Positions 25,852 through 34,669 of a DNA stretch of 64,000 nt are shown in pieces. The notes beneath the pieces were generated by a model. It did not search any database. It saw only the letters and a program-made list of their open reading frames with translations, and was not told where the DNA came from. A program made the translations under genes and the position numbers. How positions within the stretch are numbered: position 1 is the stretch's first letter; every line of letters starts with the position of its first letter. Origin of the DNA: Flavobacterium enshiense (GTDB lineage: Bacteria; Bacteroidota; Bacteroidia; Flavobacteriales; Flavobacteriaceae). The DNA is taken from the NCBI RefSeq assembly GCF_022836875.1, contig NZ_CP090376.1, positions 1,674,001 through 1,738,000 of the forward strand, written 5' to 3'.

Positions 25852-28005
25852 ATGAAAACCCTTATTACCCTATTAGTTTTTTTATGCAGCATGAGCCTGT
25901 TTTCGCAAACCACGATTTCAGGAAAAGTTTTGGACCAGAAAGGAAAACCTGTTGAAGGAGCTAACGTTTTTATAGAAGGAGCTTATGACGGAGCGACATC
26001 TGATGCAAACGGGGATTTTTCTTTTACAGCATCAGAGAAAGGCAATCAGGTATTGGTAATTACTTTTTTGAGTTTTGAAACGCAGAAAGTTTCAATCGTA
26101 ATTGAAAACTATAAACCGCAAACCATTAAACTTAAAGAAAGTGTGAATACGCTTGATGCCGTTGTGATTTCTGCAGGAACTTTTAAAGCAGGCGACAATT
26201 CGAAAGCAGCGGCTTTAAAACCTTTAGATATTGTTACAACAGCCGGAGCCGCGGGCGACATTATAGGTGCATTGCAAACGTTACCGGGGGCGCAGATTGT
26301 AGGGGAAAGTGGGCGTCTGTTTGTACGCGGTGGCGAATCTGATGAAACGCAGACATACGTAGACGGAATCCGCGTTGCACAACCCTATAATGCTACTGCT
26401 AACAATATTCCGACACGCGGGCGTTTTTCTCCTTTTTTATTCAGTGGTATGACTTTCTCAACAGGCGGTTATTCGGCTGAGTTTGGAGATGCTTTGTCAA
26501 GCGTACTGTTGTTGAATACAATCAACGAAGTGGATAATGAGGAATCGAATTTTTCATTCATGACTGTCGGTCTTGGAGCCAGCAACGTTCAGAAATGGAA
26601 GAAAAGTTCCTTAAGCGTCAATTTGACGTATATCAATTTAGAACCTTATCAGAAAGTTGTTAAACAAAATGTTGATTGGGAAAAGCCATATCAGTCTATG
26701 TCAGGCGAAACGGTATTCCGACAAGGGTTTAACAACGGATTATTTAAATTTTATGCCGCATTTGATTATACGACGTTCAATCTGAATCAGAAGAATGTTA
26801 ATTTTTCCCAACCCATAAACGTGGATACACAAAACAATAATTTTTATACGAATGCCTCCTATAAAGGCAATTTCGGGGCAGGTTGGGGCATTCATGGCGG
26901 AATCAGTTTCGGTTACAATCAAAATAAAAATGAGGTCGACAGAAGCAATCTGAAAAACAGGGAAAATGCATCACACATGAAACTGAAACTTACCAAAAAG
27001 TTCTCAGATAGAGTTCATCTGGCTTTTGGAGGCGATTATTTCATTACCGATTTCGAGGAAAATTACAACGATATCACTTTAGGTGAATTTAAAGATGGGT
27101 ACTACAACAATATAACAGCGGTTTATGCCGAAACGGATATTTTCTTTTCCAAAAAACTGGCAGCCAAATTAGGTCTTCGTGCACTAAACAGTACTCATAT
27201 TGACAAGAGCAGTATAGAACCAAGGATTTCATTGGCTTATAAAACGAGTAAAAACGGACAGGTTTCTTTGGCCTACGGTGATTTTCATCAGAATCCGGTT
27301 CAGAATTACTTGAAATTCCATTCGGATTTCAATTACGAAAAAACATCCCATTATATCCTGAATTACATATATTCTGTAAACGGAAGAACCCTGCGGGCCG
27401 AAGTCTTCTATAAAGATTATTCCGATTTGGTAAAATACGATACTTATACGCCACTATTTAACAGCAACTACAACAACAATGGTTACGGTTACGCAAAAGG
27501 ACTGGATGTTTTTTGGAGAGATAATAAAACAGTTAAACATCTTGATTACTGGATTTCGTATTCTTACATAGACAGCAAACGCGATTATAAGAATTATGAA
27601 ACCAATGTGATACCAAACTTTGTGGCTAATCATACGCTTTCTGTGGTGACTAAATATTGGATAGAAGACTGGAAATCGCAATTGAGTATTACGAACAGTT
27701 TTGCCACCGGACGCCCTTACGATAATCCCAATGAAACAGCATTCATGAACGGAAAGGCTAAAGATTACAATAGTCTGAGTATGAGTTGGGCATATTTGCT
27801 TTCGCCTCAGAAAATTTTGTATTTTTCCGTATCCAATGTGTTGGGAAGGGATAATATCTTCGGATATGACTATGCACTTTCTCCCGACAGCAATGGAGTA
27901 TATCAACGACAAGCCATTACACAGCCTGCAGACCGCTTTTTCTTTATAGGTTTCTTTTGGACAATCAGTAAAGATAAGAGCAAGAATCAGTTGGATAATT
28001 TGTAG
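25852..28005 (+). CDS. TonB-dependent outer-membrane receptor
   Basis: I start it at the ATG at 25852 (MKTLITLLVFLCSMSLFSQ, a signal peptide); the longer frame begins with non-family residues overlapping the likely promoter. The mature protein opens with a carboxypeptidase-regulatory-like domain (TISGKVLDQKGKPVEGANVFIEG). The plug follows (GDIIGALQTLPGAQ, GRLFVRGGESDETQTYVDGIRV), then a beta-barrel ending in FFWTISKDKSKNQLDNL. At 717 residues it is compact for the SusC/TonB receptors of this phylum and has no SusD partner next to it. The substrate is unknown. A near-consensus promoter box (CAAATTTG) is at 25825-25832. Confidence 0.92.
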   Translation: MKTLITLLVFLCSMSLFSQTTISGKVLDQKGKPVEGANVFIEGAYDGATSDANGDFSFTASEKGNQVLVITFLSFETQKVSIVIENYKPQTIKLKESVNTLDAVVISAGTFKAGDNSKAAALKPLDIVTTAGAAGDIIGALQTLPGAQIVGESGRLFVRGGESDETQTYVDGIRVAQPYNATANNIPTRGRFSPFLFSGMTFSTGGYSAEFGDALSSVLLLNTINEVDNEESNFSFMTVGLGASNVQKWKKSSLSVNLTYINLEPYQKVVKQNVDWEKPYQSMSGETVFRQGFNNGLFKFYAAFDYTTFNLNQKNVNFSQPINVDTQNNNFYTNASYKGNFGAGWGIHGGISFGYNQNKNEVDRSNLKNRENASHMKLKLTKKFSDRVHLAFGGDYFITDFEENYNDITLGEFKDGYYNNITAVYAETDIFFSKKLAAKLGLRALNSTHIDKSSIEPRISLAYKTSKNGQVSLAYGDFHQNPVQNYLKFHSDFNYEKTSHYILNYIYSVNGRTLRAEVFYKDYSDLVKYDTYTPLFNSNYNNNGYGYAKGLDVFWRDNKTVKHLDYWISYSYIDSKRDYKNYETNVIPNFVANHTLSVVTKYWIEDWKSQLSITNSFATGRPYDNPNETAFMNGKAKDYNSLSMSWAYLLSPQKILYFSVSNVLGRDNIFGYDYALSPDSNGVYQRQAITQPADRFFFIGFFWTISKDKSKNQLDNL

Positions 28006-28018
28006 GAAAGAGACAAGA

Positions 28019-28046
28019 AGTAAGGGATAAGGGATAAGGGATAAGA
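28019..28046. repeat. Short tandem repeat GGGATAA x3
   Basis: The heptamer GGGATAA is repeated three times in a row, just after the TonB receptor gene. It may be subject to slippage; no function is apparent. Confidence 0.55.
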
Positions 28047-28130
28047 GGGAGGCCCAAAGTTTTAAAAACAGTTCATCCTTGAATTTCGACAGTTCAGTAA
28101 GTATGAATTTTAAAGTAGTAAAAACTGAAA

Positions 28131-28138
28131 TACCTTTG
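28131..28138 (+). promoter_or_regulatory. -7 box (TACCTTTG) for the 28.2-31.7 kb operon
   Basis: An exact TAnnTTTG match about 70 bases before the ATG at 28208. Genes from 28208 to 30860 run in one direction with short gaps or overlaps, so it could serve the whole two-component operon. Confidence 0.55.
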
Positions 28139-28207
28139 GAGTCTTAAATCAGAAGAAGTTTTAATCATCAATAAAAATCAATCATTAATCAACTAAAAAA
28201 GAACATT

Positions 28208-28846
28208 ATGACACGAATTATCACATCATTAGTATTATTTATCTGCAGTTGGGCATTTTCACAATCGTCCGCTACAAGTTCACCCTACGAACAGGGAATG
28301 GGGAAAGCGATGGGTTTATGGAAAGAAGGAAAATCAGCTGAAGCAACTGCCATTTTCGAGCGAATTGCTTCTGTAGAGAAAACAAATTGGCTGCCTAATT
28401 ATTATGTTGCGTTCATCAATACTATCGAAGTTTTTAAATTACAGGACAAGTCGAAAGCTTCTGCATTATTAGACAAAGCACAACAGGCCTTGGACAATGC
28501 CACAGCGGTTAGTCAGAATAACCCAGAGCTGATGGTGGTTCAGGCGCTGATTTACACTGCTTATATTGTTCAGGATCCAATGACCAACGGGATGAAATAT
28601 TCCAGCAAAGCAATGGAACAGTATTACAAAGCACAAGCCCTTGCACCTGAAAACCCAAGAGTTGTTTTCTCTAAGGCTGAATTCGAAATAGGTGGTGCAA
28701 AATATTGGGGAACTGATACAAAGCCTATGTGTGCTGAGGTGGAGCGCTCCCTCGGACTTTTTGCTAAATTTAAGTCAGAGACTGCTTTTCATCCAAGCTG
28801 GGGATTAGATCGCGCTAAAGAGGTTTTGGCTAACTGTGGGAAATAA
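28208..28846 (+). CDS. Periplasmic TPR-like protein of unknown function
   Basis: A 212-residue protein with signal peptide (MTRIITSLVLFICSWAFSQ). It is built of helical, tetratricopeptide-like repeats: YEQGMGKAMGLWKEGKSAEATAIFERIA, then KASALLDKAQQALDNATAVSQNNPEL and a third with YYKAQALAPENPRV. It is probably periplasmic and mediates protein contacts; nothing indicates catalysis. It is the first gene before the LytS-type sensor kinase gene (37-base gap), so it may act in or be controlled by the same signalling unit; that is inference. Confidence 0.72.
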   Translation: MTRIITSLVLFICSWAFSQSSATSSPYEQGMGKAMGLWKEGKSAEATAIFERIASVEKTNWLPNYYVAFINTIEVFKLQDKSKASALLDKAQQALDNATAVSQNNPELMVVQALIYTAYIVQDPMTNGMKYSSKAMEQYYKAQALAPENPRVVFSKAEFEIGGAKYWGTDTKPMCAEVERSLGLFAKFKSETAFHPSWGLDRAKEVLANCGK

Positions 28847-28883
28847 ACGGTCTCAAATCAAAATCTGATAAATTCAGTAATCA

Positions 28884-30221
28884 ATGAATAAGTATCTCAA
28901 AGAATTTTTAAAATCGATTGTTTTAGGACTGATCATATTTGTAGTGCTGATCTTTGTAGGTTTGCTCACAGGTAAAAAGATTGCCTTAGACAACAATCTG
29001 CTGATGAATTTTCAGTATACCTTGTTGTATTCGGTTTGTCTGTACATGGTTAACTCTTTGGTATTTGTTTTTTTAGATAAGGTTTTTACGAATAACAGGT
29101 TTACTTTTAAAAGGATTCTGATTGGATTTTTCAGCTCTTTTGTAGTGTCGGTTTTAACTATCTTCCTTTTGAGGATTTTCGAGGAAGTTGTTATAGAAAT
29201 GGATTCTTTTGAAAGCTTTATAGAAAATGAGAAGGCTTCGGATTATTTAGTGGCCACAATCATGACGTTTATTGTTACGCTGATTTTTCATGTAATATTT
29301 TTTTACCGTTCGTATCAGGAAAACAGGGTTAAAGAACAGAAGATAATCGCTGGAACGGCATCTGCAAAATTTGAAAGCTTAAAAAACCAGATTGATCCGC
29401 ATTTTTTGTTTAACAGTCTGAACGTATTAAGTTCGCTCATTGAGGAAAACCCGGAGAGTGCTCAGAAATTTACATCTTCGCTTTCCAAGATTTATCGCTA
29501 CGTCCTGGAACAACGGGATAAGGAACTGGTGAGTGTTGAGGAAGAGCTGGCTTTTGCCAAAACGTATATGAATTTGCTAAAGATGCGTTTTGAGAACAGT
29601 ATTTTTTACGAATTACCAGAAAAAGTAAATAATCCTGAAGCGAAAGTGGTGCCTTTGTCCTTGCAGTTACTGCTGGAAAATACGGTAAAGCATAATGTTG
29701 TAAGCGAAAAGAAACCTTTACATATACGGATTTTTGAACAAAACAATTGTCTGGTGGTTCAAAACGATTTACAGAAAAAAGAAGTCTTGAAAGACAGGCA
29801 AGGGGTTGGTTTACAGAATATAATCAACCGATACGCAATTCTGACCGAACGTAAAGTCAGTATCAAGCAAACCGAAAAAGAGTTTACGGTAGAATTACCG
29901 TTATTAACGAAACAAATAGGAATTATGTCAACCACATATAAAACAAACGATGATTCGTCCTATTACAGAGCTAAAAAACGGGTGGAAGCCATTCGCGGAT
30001 TTTACGGAAGTCTGATATCGTATTGTGTGGTTATTCCGGCGCTGGTTTTTATCAACCTTTATTTTTCGCCTAAATTTCAATGGTTCTGGTTCCCGATGAT
30101 TGGTTGGGGTATGGGACTTTTTATGCATGGTTTTGGTGTTTTCGGATACGGATCCAGATGGGAAGATCGAAAAATCAGGGAAATACTGAATAAACAGAAT
30201 GACAAACAAAACTGGAAGTAA
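28884..30221 (+). CDS. LytS/YehU-type sensor histidine kinase fused to a C-terminal 2TM domain
   Basis: A 445-residue membrane kinase. Four hydrophobic segments (about residues 10-30, 43-63, 77-100 and 125-147) precede the HisKA_7TM/His_kinase domain. Its phospho-acceptor lies in KNQIDPHFLFNSLN, and the ATP-binding part has PLSLQLLLENTVKHNV and the glycine motif GVGLQNIINRY. After residue about 345 comes an extra 2TM domain (YYRAKKRVEAIRGFYGSL, FPMIGWGMGLFMHGF, EDRKIREIL). The two following genes encode the same 2TM module on its own. A LytTR response regulator lies downstream and is the probable partner. Confidence 0.9.
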   Translation: MNKYLKEFLKSIVLGLIIFVVLIFVGLLTGKKIALDNNLLMNFQYTLLYSVCLYMVNSLVFVFLDKVFTNNRFTFKRILIGFFSSFVVSVLTIFLLRIFEEVVIEMDSFESFIENEKASDYLVATIMTFIVTLIFHVIFFYRSYQENRVKEQKIIAGTASAKFESLKNQIDPHFLFNSLNVLSSLIEENPESAQKFTSSLSKIYRYVLEQRDKELVSVEEELAFAKTYMNLLKMRFENSIFYELPEKVNNPEAKVVPLSLQLLLENTVKHNVVSEKKPLHIRIFEQNNCLVVQNDLQKKEVLKDRQGVGLQNIINRYAILTERKVSIKQTEKEFTVELPLLTKQIGIMSTTYKTNDDSSYYRAKKRVEAIRGFYGSLISYCVVIPALVFINLYFSPKFQWFWFPMIGWGMGLFMHGFGVFGYGSRWEDRKIREILNKQNDKQNWK

Positions 30222-30223
30222 TC

Positions 30224-30547
30224 ATGGAAACAAATTATAACGAAAGAGAACAATTGGAACGAGCAAAAAAAAGAGTCCAGGAAATAAAAGGTTTTTACGG
30301 ACATTTAGCAGTTTATGTCAGTGTGAACATATTCTTTTTGGTAATCAACCTGTTAACATCACCGAAAGATTTATGGTTTTTTTGGCCAATGTTAGGCTGG
30401 GGAATCGGAGTAACCTTTCATGGATTACGTGTTTTTAATTGTATTCCATTTTTCGGGAATGATTGGGAAGAGAAAAAAATACGCGAGTTTATGCGAGAGG
30501 AAGAGCTTCAGAAGATTGAATTAAAAGATCAGCATAATGGAAAATAA
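30224..30547 (+). CDS. Stand-alone 2TM domain protein (first)
   Basis: A 107-residue protein consisting of one 2TM domain. It opens with AKKRVQEIKGFYGHL, has two hydrophobic segments (VYVSVNIFFLVINLL and FFWPMLGWGIGVTFHGL) and closes with EEKKIREFM. The module matches the C-terminal domain of the kinase encoded immediately upstream, only two bases away. It may pair with the kinase in the membrane; the function is unknown. Confidence 0.85.
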   Translation: METNYNEREQLERAKKRVQEIKGFYGHLAVYVSVNIFFLVINLLTSPKDLWFFWPMLGWGIGVTFHGLRVFNCIPFFGNDWEEKKIREFMREEELQKIELKDQHNGK

Positions 30548-30860
30548 TATTGACAATTTCGACGAACGCTACGAAGATGCTCAAAAAAGGGTAAAGCGGT
30601 TAAAAGGTTTTTATTCACACCTGATAATCTATGTCTTGGTAAATATTTTGATTGTTTTTATCAATATTAATAATCTGAAACCGGGAGAGAGCTATTTTCA
30701 ATTTGAAAACTTTTTTACTGCTTTCTTTTGGGGAATTGGTTTGTTGGCACATGCTGTTAGTGTTTTCGGGCATCATTTGATTTTCGGAAAAGAATGGGAA
30801 GAGCGGAAGATCAAAGAGTTCATGGAAAAGGATAAACAGGAGCATGAAAAGTGGGAGTAG
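30537..30860 (+). CDS. Stand-alone 2TM domain protein (second)
   Basis: Another 107-residue 2TM protein, whose start overlaps the end of the preceding gene by 11 bases, indicating translational coupling. It has AQKRVKRLKGFYSHL, two hydrophobic segments, FFWGIGLLAHAVSVFGHH and EERKIKEFM. It is the third 2TM copy in a row. It probably arose by tandem duplication, although the copies are now quite divergent. Confidence 0.85.
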   Translation: MENNIDNFDERYEDAQKRVKRLKGFYSHLIIYVLVNILIVFININNLKPGESYFQFENFFTAFFWGIGLLAHAVSVFGHHLIFGKEWEERKIKEFMEKDKQEHEKWE

Positions 30861-30971
30861 TTTTTGAAGTCAGAAAAAACGGAAGTCAGAAAGTAGAAAA
30901 TCAATAGTATTTAAGACTGTAGGTAAAAAATAAACCTTAACATCTCAGAGCCTTAGTGCCTTAAAGAAGAT

Positions 30972-31739
30972 ATGAACATCATCATAATAGAAGACGAAAA
31001 ACCGGCTGCCCGTTTATTGCAGCGTAAAGTTGAAAAACTCGGATTGAATGTGGCTACTATGCTGCATTCGGTGGAGGAGTCACTGGAATGGTTTCAGAAT
31101 AACCCTCATCCGGATTTAATTTTTCTGGACATTCAGTTGTCTGACGGTTTGTCGTTTGAGATTTTTGAGCACTTCGACAAAGCTCAGCGCCCTATCAAAA
31201 GTGCTGTAATCTTTACCACGGCTTATGATGAATATGCTTTGCGTGCCTTCAAACTAAACAGCATCGATTATCTTTTAAAACCGATTGATGAAGACGATTT
31301 GGAAGTAGCGGTAAACAAATTCAAAGCCCGAAACCAGCCGCAAAACTTGTCGTTGGATTTTGAAATGATTAAGAAGATGCTGGTAAATCCAATCGATAAG
31401 AGTTATAAAAAACGCTTCACGGTTAAAATAGGTCAGCAGTTAAAATTGATTAATGTTGATGAGGTGGAATGTTTCTACAGCGAAAACAAAGGAACCTATC
31501 TGCATACATTAGACAATCGCGATTATCTGTTGGATGGTACCTTAGAGCAATTGGAAGCCGAACTCGATCCGAAGGATTTCTACCGCGTCAGCCGCAAATT
31601 CATTGTTCCGATGAAAGCGATTAAGGAAATTCAACTGCATAGTAATTCACGTTTAAAAGTCCTTCTGCAAACATACAATGACGATGAGGTAATTGTGGCG
31701 AGAGAGCGCGTGAGTGATTTTAAAGAATGGCTGGGGTAA
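30972..31739 (+). CDS. LytTR-family response regulator (LytR/AlgR type)
   Basis: A 255-residue response regulator. The receiver domain has the acidic pair in IIEDE, the phospho-acceptor Asp in PDLIFLDIQLSDG, the switch Thr in IFTTAYDEYALRAF and the conserved Lys in DYLLKPIDEDD. The C-terminal LytTR DNA-binding domain begins KRFTVKIGQQLKLINVDEVECFYSENKGTYLHT and continues to RVSRKFIVPMKAI. It most likely receives phosphate from the LytS-type kinase encoded upstream and controls the same operon or surface genes; the targets are unknown. A 111-base spacer separates it from the 2TM genes. Confidence 0.93.
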   Translation: MNIIIIEDEKPAARLLQRKVEKLGLNVATMLHSVEESLEWFQNNPHPDLIFLDIQLSDGLSFEIFEHFDKAQRPIKSAVIFTTAYDEYALRAFKLNSIDYLLKPIDEDDLEVAVNKFKARNQPQNLSLDFEMIKKMLVNPIDKSYKKRFTVKIGQQLKLINVDEVECFYSENKGTYLHTLDNRDYLLDGTLEQLEAELDPKDFYRVSRKFIVPMKAIKEIQLHSNSRLKVLLQTYNDDEVIVARERVSDFKEWLG

Positions 31740-31744
31740 AAAAA

Positions 31745-31786
31745 TGTTCAAAAGACAATTGAATTACTTTAATCGTCTTTTGAACA
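31745..31786. terminator. Convergent hairpin between the LytTR gene and ctaA
   Basis: A perfect 12-bp inverted repeat, TGTTCAAAAGAC (31745-31756) with GTCTTTTGAACA (31775-31786), lies between converging genes. There is no T tract right after it, so it may act as a weak terminator or RNA-stability element. Confidence 0.5.
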
Positions 31787-31806
31787 CTTAACTATATTAA
31801 AAAGTT

Positions 31807-32829
31807 TTATTTACTAAGGCGATGCAAGGAAAACACCATCGTCGATAACAACGCGAAAGCTACCAGCTGGTGTGCCAGTCCCAACCAAAGCGGAACATGG
31901 AATAATAGCGTGAAAACCCCCAAAGCAAACTGAACGAAAACAATCGCTACCAAAGTTGTTAAGCCTTTTTTCTGAGTAGTGTTCAGAACATATTTTTTAC
32001 TGCGGAAATACAAATACAGCATCAAACCAACCACTACGTATGCTATGGATCGGTGAACGAATTGTACGCCGCTTTTCCCTTCGGTTAGTCTTAATAACCA
32101 CGAATCTTTTTCCAAAACAATACTTTCGTGGAAAAATTGACCGTCATTCATTAATGGCCAGTGATTGTGTATTAATCCGGCATTCAAACCAGCTACAAAT
32201 CCACCGTAAATAATTTGTATGATAAGCACAACCAAGGCGATTCTGGCAATACTGCGCAATGGTTTTATAACTTCAATTTTATTTGGGTAAATCAAATCCA
32301 GCGCTACCCAAAGTGTGTAAGCGAAAGTGATGAAAGCAAAGGTCAAATGCAATGACAAACGGAAATGACTGACATCCGGATTGTCAATTAAACCGCTTTT
32401 CACCATGAACCATCCTAAGAATCCCTGAAACGCACCCATTCCCAAAAGGACAATGCATTTTTTGATAGTTTCCGAAGAAAGTCGTTTTTTGATTAAAAAG
32501 TAAACAAAAGGAATAATGAAAACCATTCCGATGATTCGTCCGATAAAACGATGGAACCATTCCCAGAAATAAATGAATTTATAATCGCTTAAATCAAAAT
32601 CGTTATGTATGTTAATTAGCTGATATTCAGGGAATTTTTTATACTCTTCAAAAGCTTGTTGCCATTTTTCTTCAGTTAACGGAGGAAAGGTGTCGGTGAT
32701 TAAATGCCAGTCAGTCATTGATAAACCGGAGTTGGTCAATCGGGTGATGCCACCAACCATTACCATAATGAACAATAATACACAACCGGATAATAACCAG
32801 ATAATAATGGATTTGTCTTCTTTTCTCAT
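31807..32829 (-). CDS. ctaA: Heme A synthase (CtaA/Cox15)
   Basis: Converts heme O to heme A for cytochrome oxidase, in the cytoplasmic membrane. The 340-residue protein shows the family pattern: VGGITRLTNSGLSMTDWHLI at the first helix, FWEWFHRFIGRIIG with a heme-ligand His, FRLSLHLTFAF, then in the second half GLIHNHWPLMNDG, VQFVHRSIAY and GLAHQLVAFA. About eight transmembrane helices are visible. It has a strong own promoter located behind the upstream cca gene, so it can be transcribed independently. Confidence 0.94.
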   Translation of the reverse strand: MRKEDKSIIIWLLSGCVLLFIMVMVGGITRLTNSGLSMTDWHLITDTFPPLTEEKWQQAFEEYKKFPEYQLINIHNDFDLSDYKFIYFWEWFHRFIGRIIGMVFIIPFVYFLIKKRLSSETIKKCIVLLGMGAFQGFLGWFMVKSGLIDNPDVSHFRLSLHLTFAFITFAYTLWVALDLIYPNKIEVIKPLRSIARIALVVLIIQIIYGGFVAGLNAGLIHNHWPLMNDGQFFHESIVLEKDSWLLRLTEGKSGVQFVHRSIAYVVVGLMLYLYFRSKKYVLNTTQKKGLTTLVAIVFVQFALGVFTLLFHVPLWLGLAHQLVAFALLSTMVFSLHRLSK

Positions 32830-32852
32830 TTCAGATTCAGCGGTATTTGGAG

Positions 32853-32883
32853 CAAAATTATTTTTAATTCAATTAAAATGCAA
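32853..32883 (-). promoter_or_regulatory. Full Bacteroidetes promoter of ctaA
   Basis: On the minus strand TTG (32881-32883) and TAATTTTG (32853-32860) are spaced by 20 bases, close to the consensus TTG-N19-TAnnTTTG. The ATG follows about 24 bases downstream. Confidence 0.75.
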
Positions 32884-32904
32884 TCGGATAGAAGTTAATC
32901 TTTT

Positions 32905-34323
32905 CTATTTTACTTTTTTCAGCCCCATTTTTTCTGCTTTCTTCATTACAAAATCGTAAGCGGCCTGATATTCATTCGGAATTTCACCTTCCAGAATAGC
33001 TTCTTTCACTGCTTCTTTCAAAATTCCTATTTCTCTTGAAGGCTTTAAGTCAAACAATTCCATGATTTCTTCCCCGGTAATAGGAGGCTGGAACACGCGA
33101 ACCCGGTCACGTTCTTCTACTTCAACGATTTTTTCGCGAACAATCTTGAAGTTGTTATGGTACTTCTGGAATTTTTTCGGATTTTTGGTCGTAATGTCAG
33201 CTTCGCATAAAGTCATCAGGCTTTCCACATCTTCTCCTGCATCAAAAACCAAACGTCTAACGGCAGAATCCGTGACAATATCCTCAGCCAACACTATCGG
33301 TCGCGAACTCATCATGACCATTTTCTGAACGAATTTCAGTTTCTGGTTCAAAGGCATATGCAAACGAACAAAAATTTTCTTCGCCATTTTCCCGCCTAAA
33401 AATTCATGGCCGTGGAATGTCCATCCCTGTTTTTTGTTGTAGCGTTTTGTGGGTGCTTTCCCGATGTCGTGCAGCAATGCCGACCATCGTAACCATACGT
33501 CATCGGTATTTGGGCAGATATTATCCACAACTTCCAAAGTATGGTAGAAGTTGTTTTTGTGTGTATGCCCTTCAATTTCCTCCACTTGGTTTAAAGCGGT
33601 TAATTCAGGAAGGATAATGTCAAGCAATCCGGTTTGGTATAGCAAGATGAAACCAACAGAAGGAACTTCAGACATTAGTATTTTATTCAGTTCGTCAACA
33701 ATTCGTTCTCCCGAAATGATATTGATTCTGTCTTTGTTTTTTTTGATGGATGCCAGGGATTCGGCTTCGATATGAAAATTAAGCTGGGAAGCAAAACGAA
33801 TGGCACGCATCATGCGCAACGGATCGTCTGAATAAGTGATATCCGGATCTAAAGGCGTTTTGATGGTTTTGTTTTCCATGTCGGCCAGTCCGTTAAAAGG
33901 ATCCACTAAGTCGCCATATGTTGTCTCATTCAGCGAAAGCGCCAAAGCATTAATGGTAAAATCGCGTCTGTTCTGATCGTCTTCCAGCGTTCCGTTTTCT
34001 ACAATCGGATTACGGCTGTCGCGGTTGTAGCTTTCTTTTCTGGCTCCAACGAATTCAATATCCATGTCTTCATAGCGCAACATTGCCGTTCCGTAGTTTT
34101 TAAAAACCTGGACTTTCGGCTTGTGCGGGATGAGTTCGGATACTTTTAAAGCTAATTCAATGCCGCTGCCCACAGCAACAACGTCGATGTCTTTTTTGTG
34201 GTCTCTTTTTAAAATCAAATCACGTACAAAACCACCAATCACATAACTTTCTACGTTTAGTTCTTTAGCTGCCTGAGCGATGATTCTGAAAATTTTATCC
34301 TGTAATGCTTCTTTGTAATTCAT
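32905..34323 (-). CDS. cca: CCA tRNA nucleotidyltransferase with HD domain
   Basis: Adds or repairs the 3' CCA of tRNAs; needed here because the tRNA genes in this window do not encode CCA. The 472-residue protein has the nucleotidyltransferase signature [11 protein letters not shown] with the catalytic DxD in KDIDVVAVG. The [10 protein letters not shown] motif follows. A C-terminal HD phosphohydrolase-like domain has [17 protein letters not shown]. The region just upstream holds a dispersed repeat and a decayed copy of the yrdC 3' end, see 34340-34498. Confidence 0.94.
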   Translation of the reverse strand: MNYKEALQDKIFRIIAQAAKELNVESYVIGGFVRDLILKRDHKKDIDVVAVGSGIELALKVSELIPHKPKVQVFKNYGTAMLRYEDMDIEFVGARKESYNRDSRNPIVENGTLEDDQNRRDFTINALALSLNETTYGDLVDPFNGLADMENKTIKTPLDPDITYSDDPLRMMRAIRFASQLNFHIEAESLASIKKNKDRINIISGERIVDELNKILMSEVPSVGFILLYQTGLLDIILPELTALNQVEEIEGHTHKNNFYHTLEVVDNICPNTDDVWLRWSALLHDIGKAPTKRYNKKQGWTFHGHEFLGGKMAKKIFVRLHMPLNQKLKFVQKMVMMSSRPIVLAEDIVTDSAVRRLVFDAGEDVESLMTLCEADITTKNPKKFQKYHNNFKIVREKIVEVEERDRVRVFQPPITGEEIMELFDLKPSREIGILKEAVKEAILEGEIPNEYQAAYDFVMKKAEKMGLKKVK

Positions 34324-34339
34324 TTCAAGGTTCCGTTTT

Positions 34340-34405
34340 TGTCATTTCGACGAAGGAGAAATCTCACGTTTACGTCCGATAGGATTTCGTCTGTACGACA
34401 AATGT
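34340..34405. repeat. Dispersed imperfect palindrome of the GTCATTTCGACGAAGG type
   Basis: The left arm reads GTCATTTCGACGAAGGAG then AAATC. The right half (AGGATTTCGTCTGTACGACA then AATG) is its decayed inverted counterpart. Intact versions of this palindrome are common between genes in flavobacteria. This copy lies between cca and the yrdC remnant. Confidence 0.6.
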
Positions 34406-34409
34406 TATT

Positions 34410-34498
34410 TGCGAATTATCTGCACCAGGCTATCAGAAGTTAATTTAAATGATAGTGGGAGGTTTGCCGCAAATTTTATCGTGGTGCAAATTTACCAC
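34410..34498 (-). pseudogene. Remnant of the 3' end of a Sua5/YrdC gene
   Basis: Bases 34438-34498 match bases 36847-36906 at the 3' end of the intact yrdC gene in about 52 of 61 aligned columns, same orientation; weaker similarity continues to about 34410. Read on the minus strand it gives VVNLHHDKICGKPPTII followed by a stop, against VVNLNQDKICDKPSTII in the intact gene. A one-base insertion breaks the frame afterwards. It sits about 90 bases from cca, the place where an intact yrdC 3' end would lie if the genes between had not been inserted. Confidence 0.85.
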
Positions 34499-34638
34499 TT
34501 TGATAATCGATAACGAAAATTTAAAAGGTTTTTTATTGAATTCATTTTAGATTTATTGCTTGGTTAAGAGTGATACAGCAATAGTTTTTTAAAAAAAAAT
34601 AAATAGTAAAGTTTATCCTCAATAAATAGAATTAATTT

Positions 34639-34646
34639 TAGTTTTG
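34639..34646 (+). promoter_or_regulatory. -7 box (TAGTTTTG) for the 34.7 kb glycosyltransferase
   Basis: An exact TAnnTTTG match about 24 bases before the ATG at 34670, within a very A/T-rich spacer. No TTG -33 element was seen. Confidence 0.45.
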
Positions 34647-34669
34647 TGCTTTAAACTGAAAAATCGACA

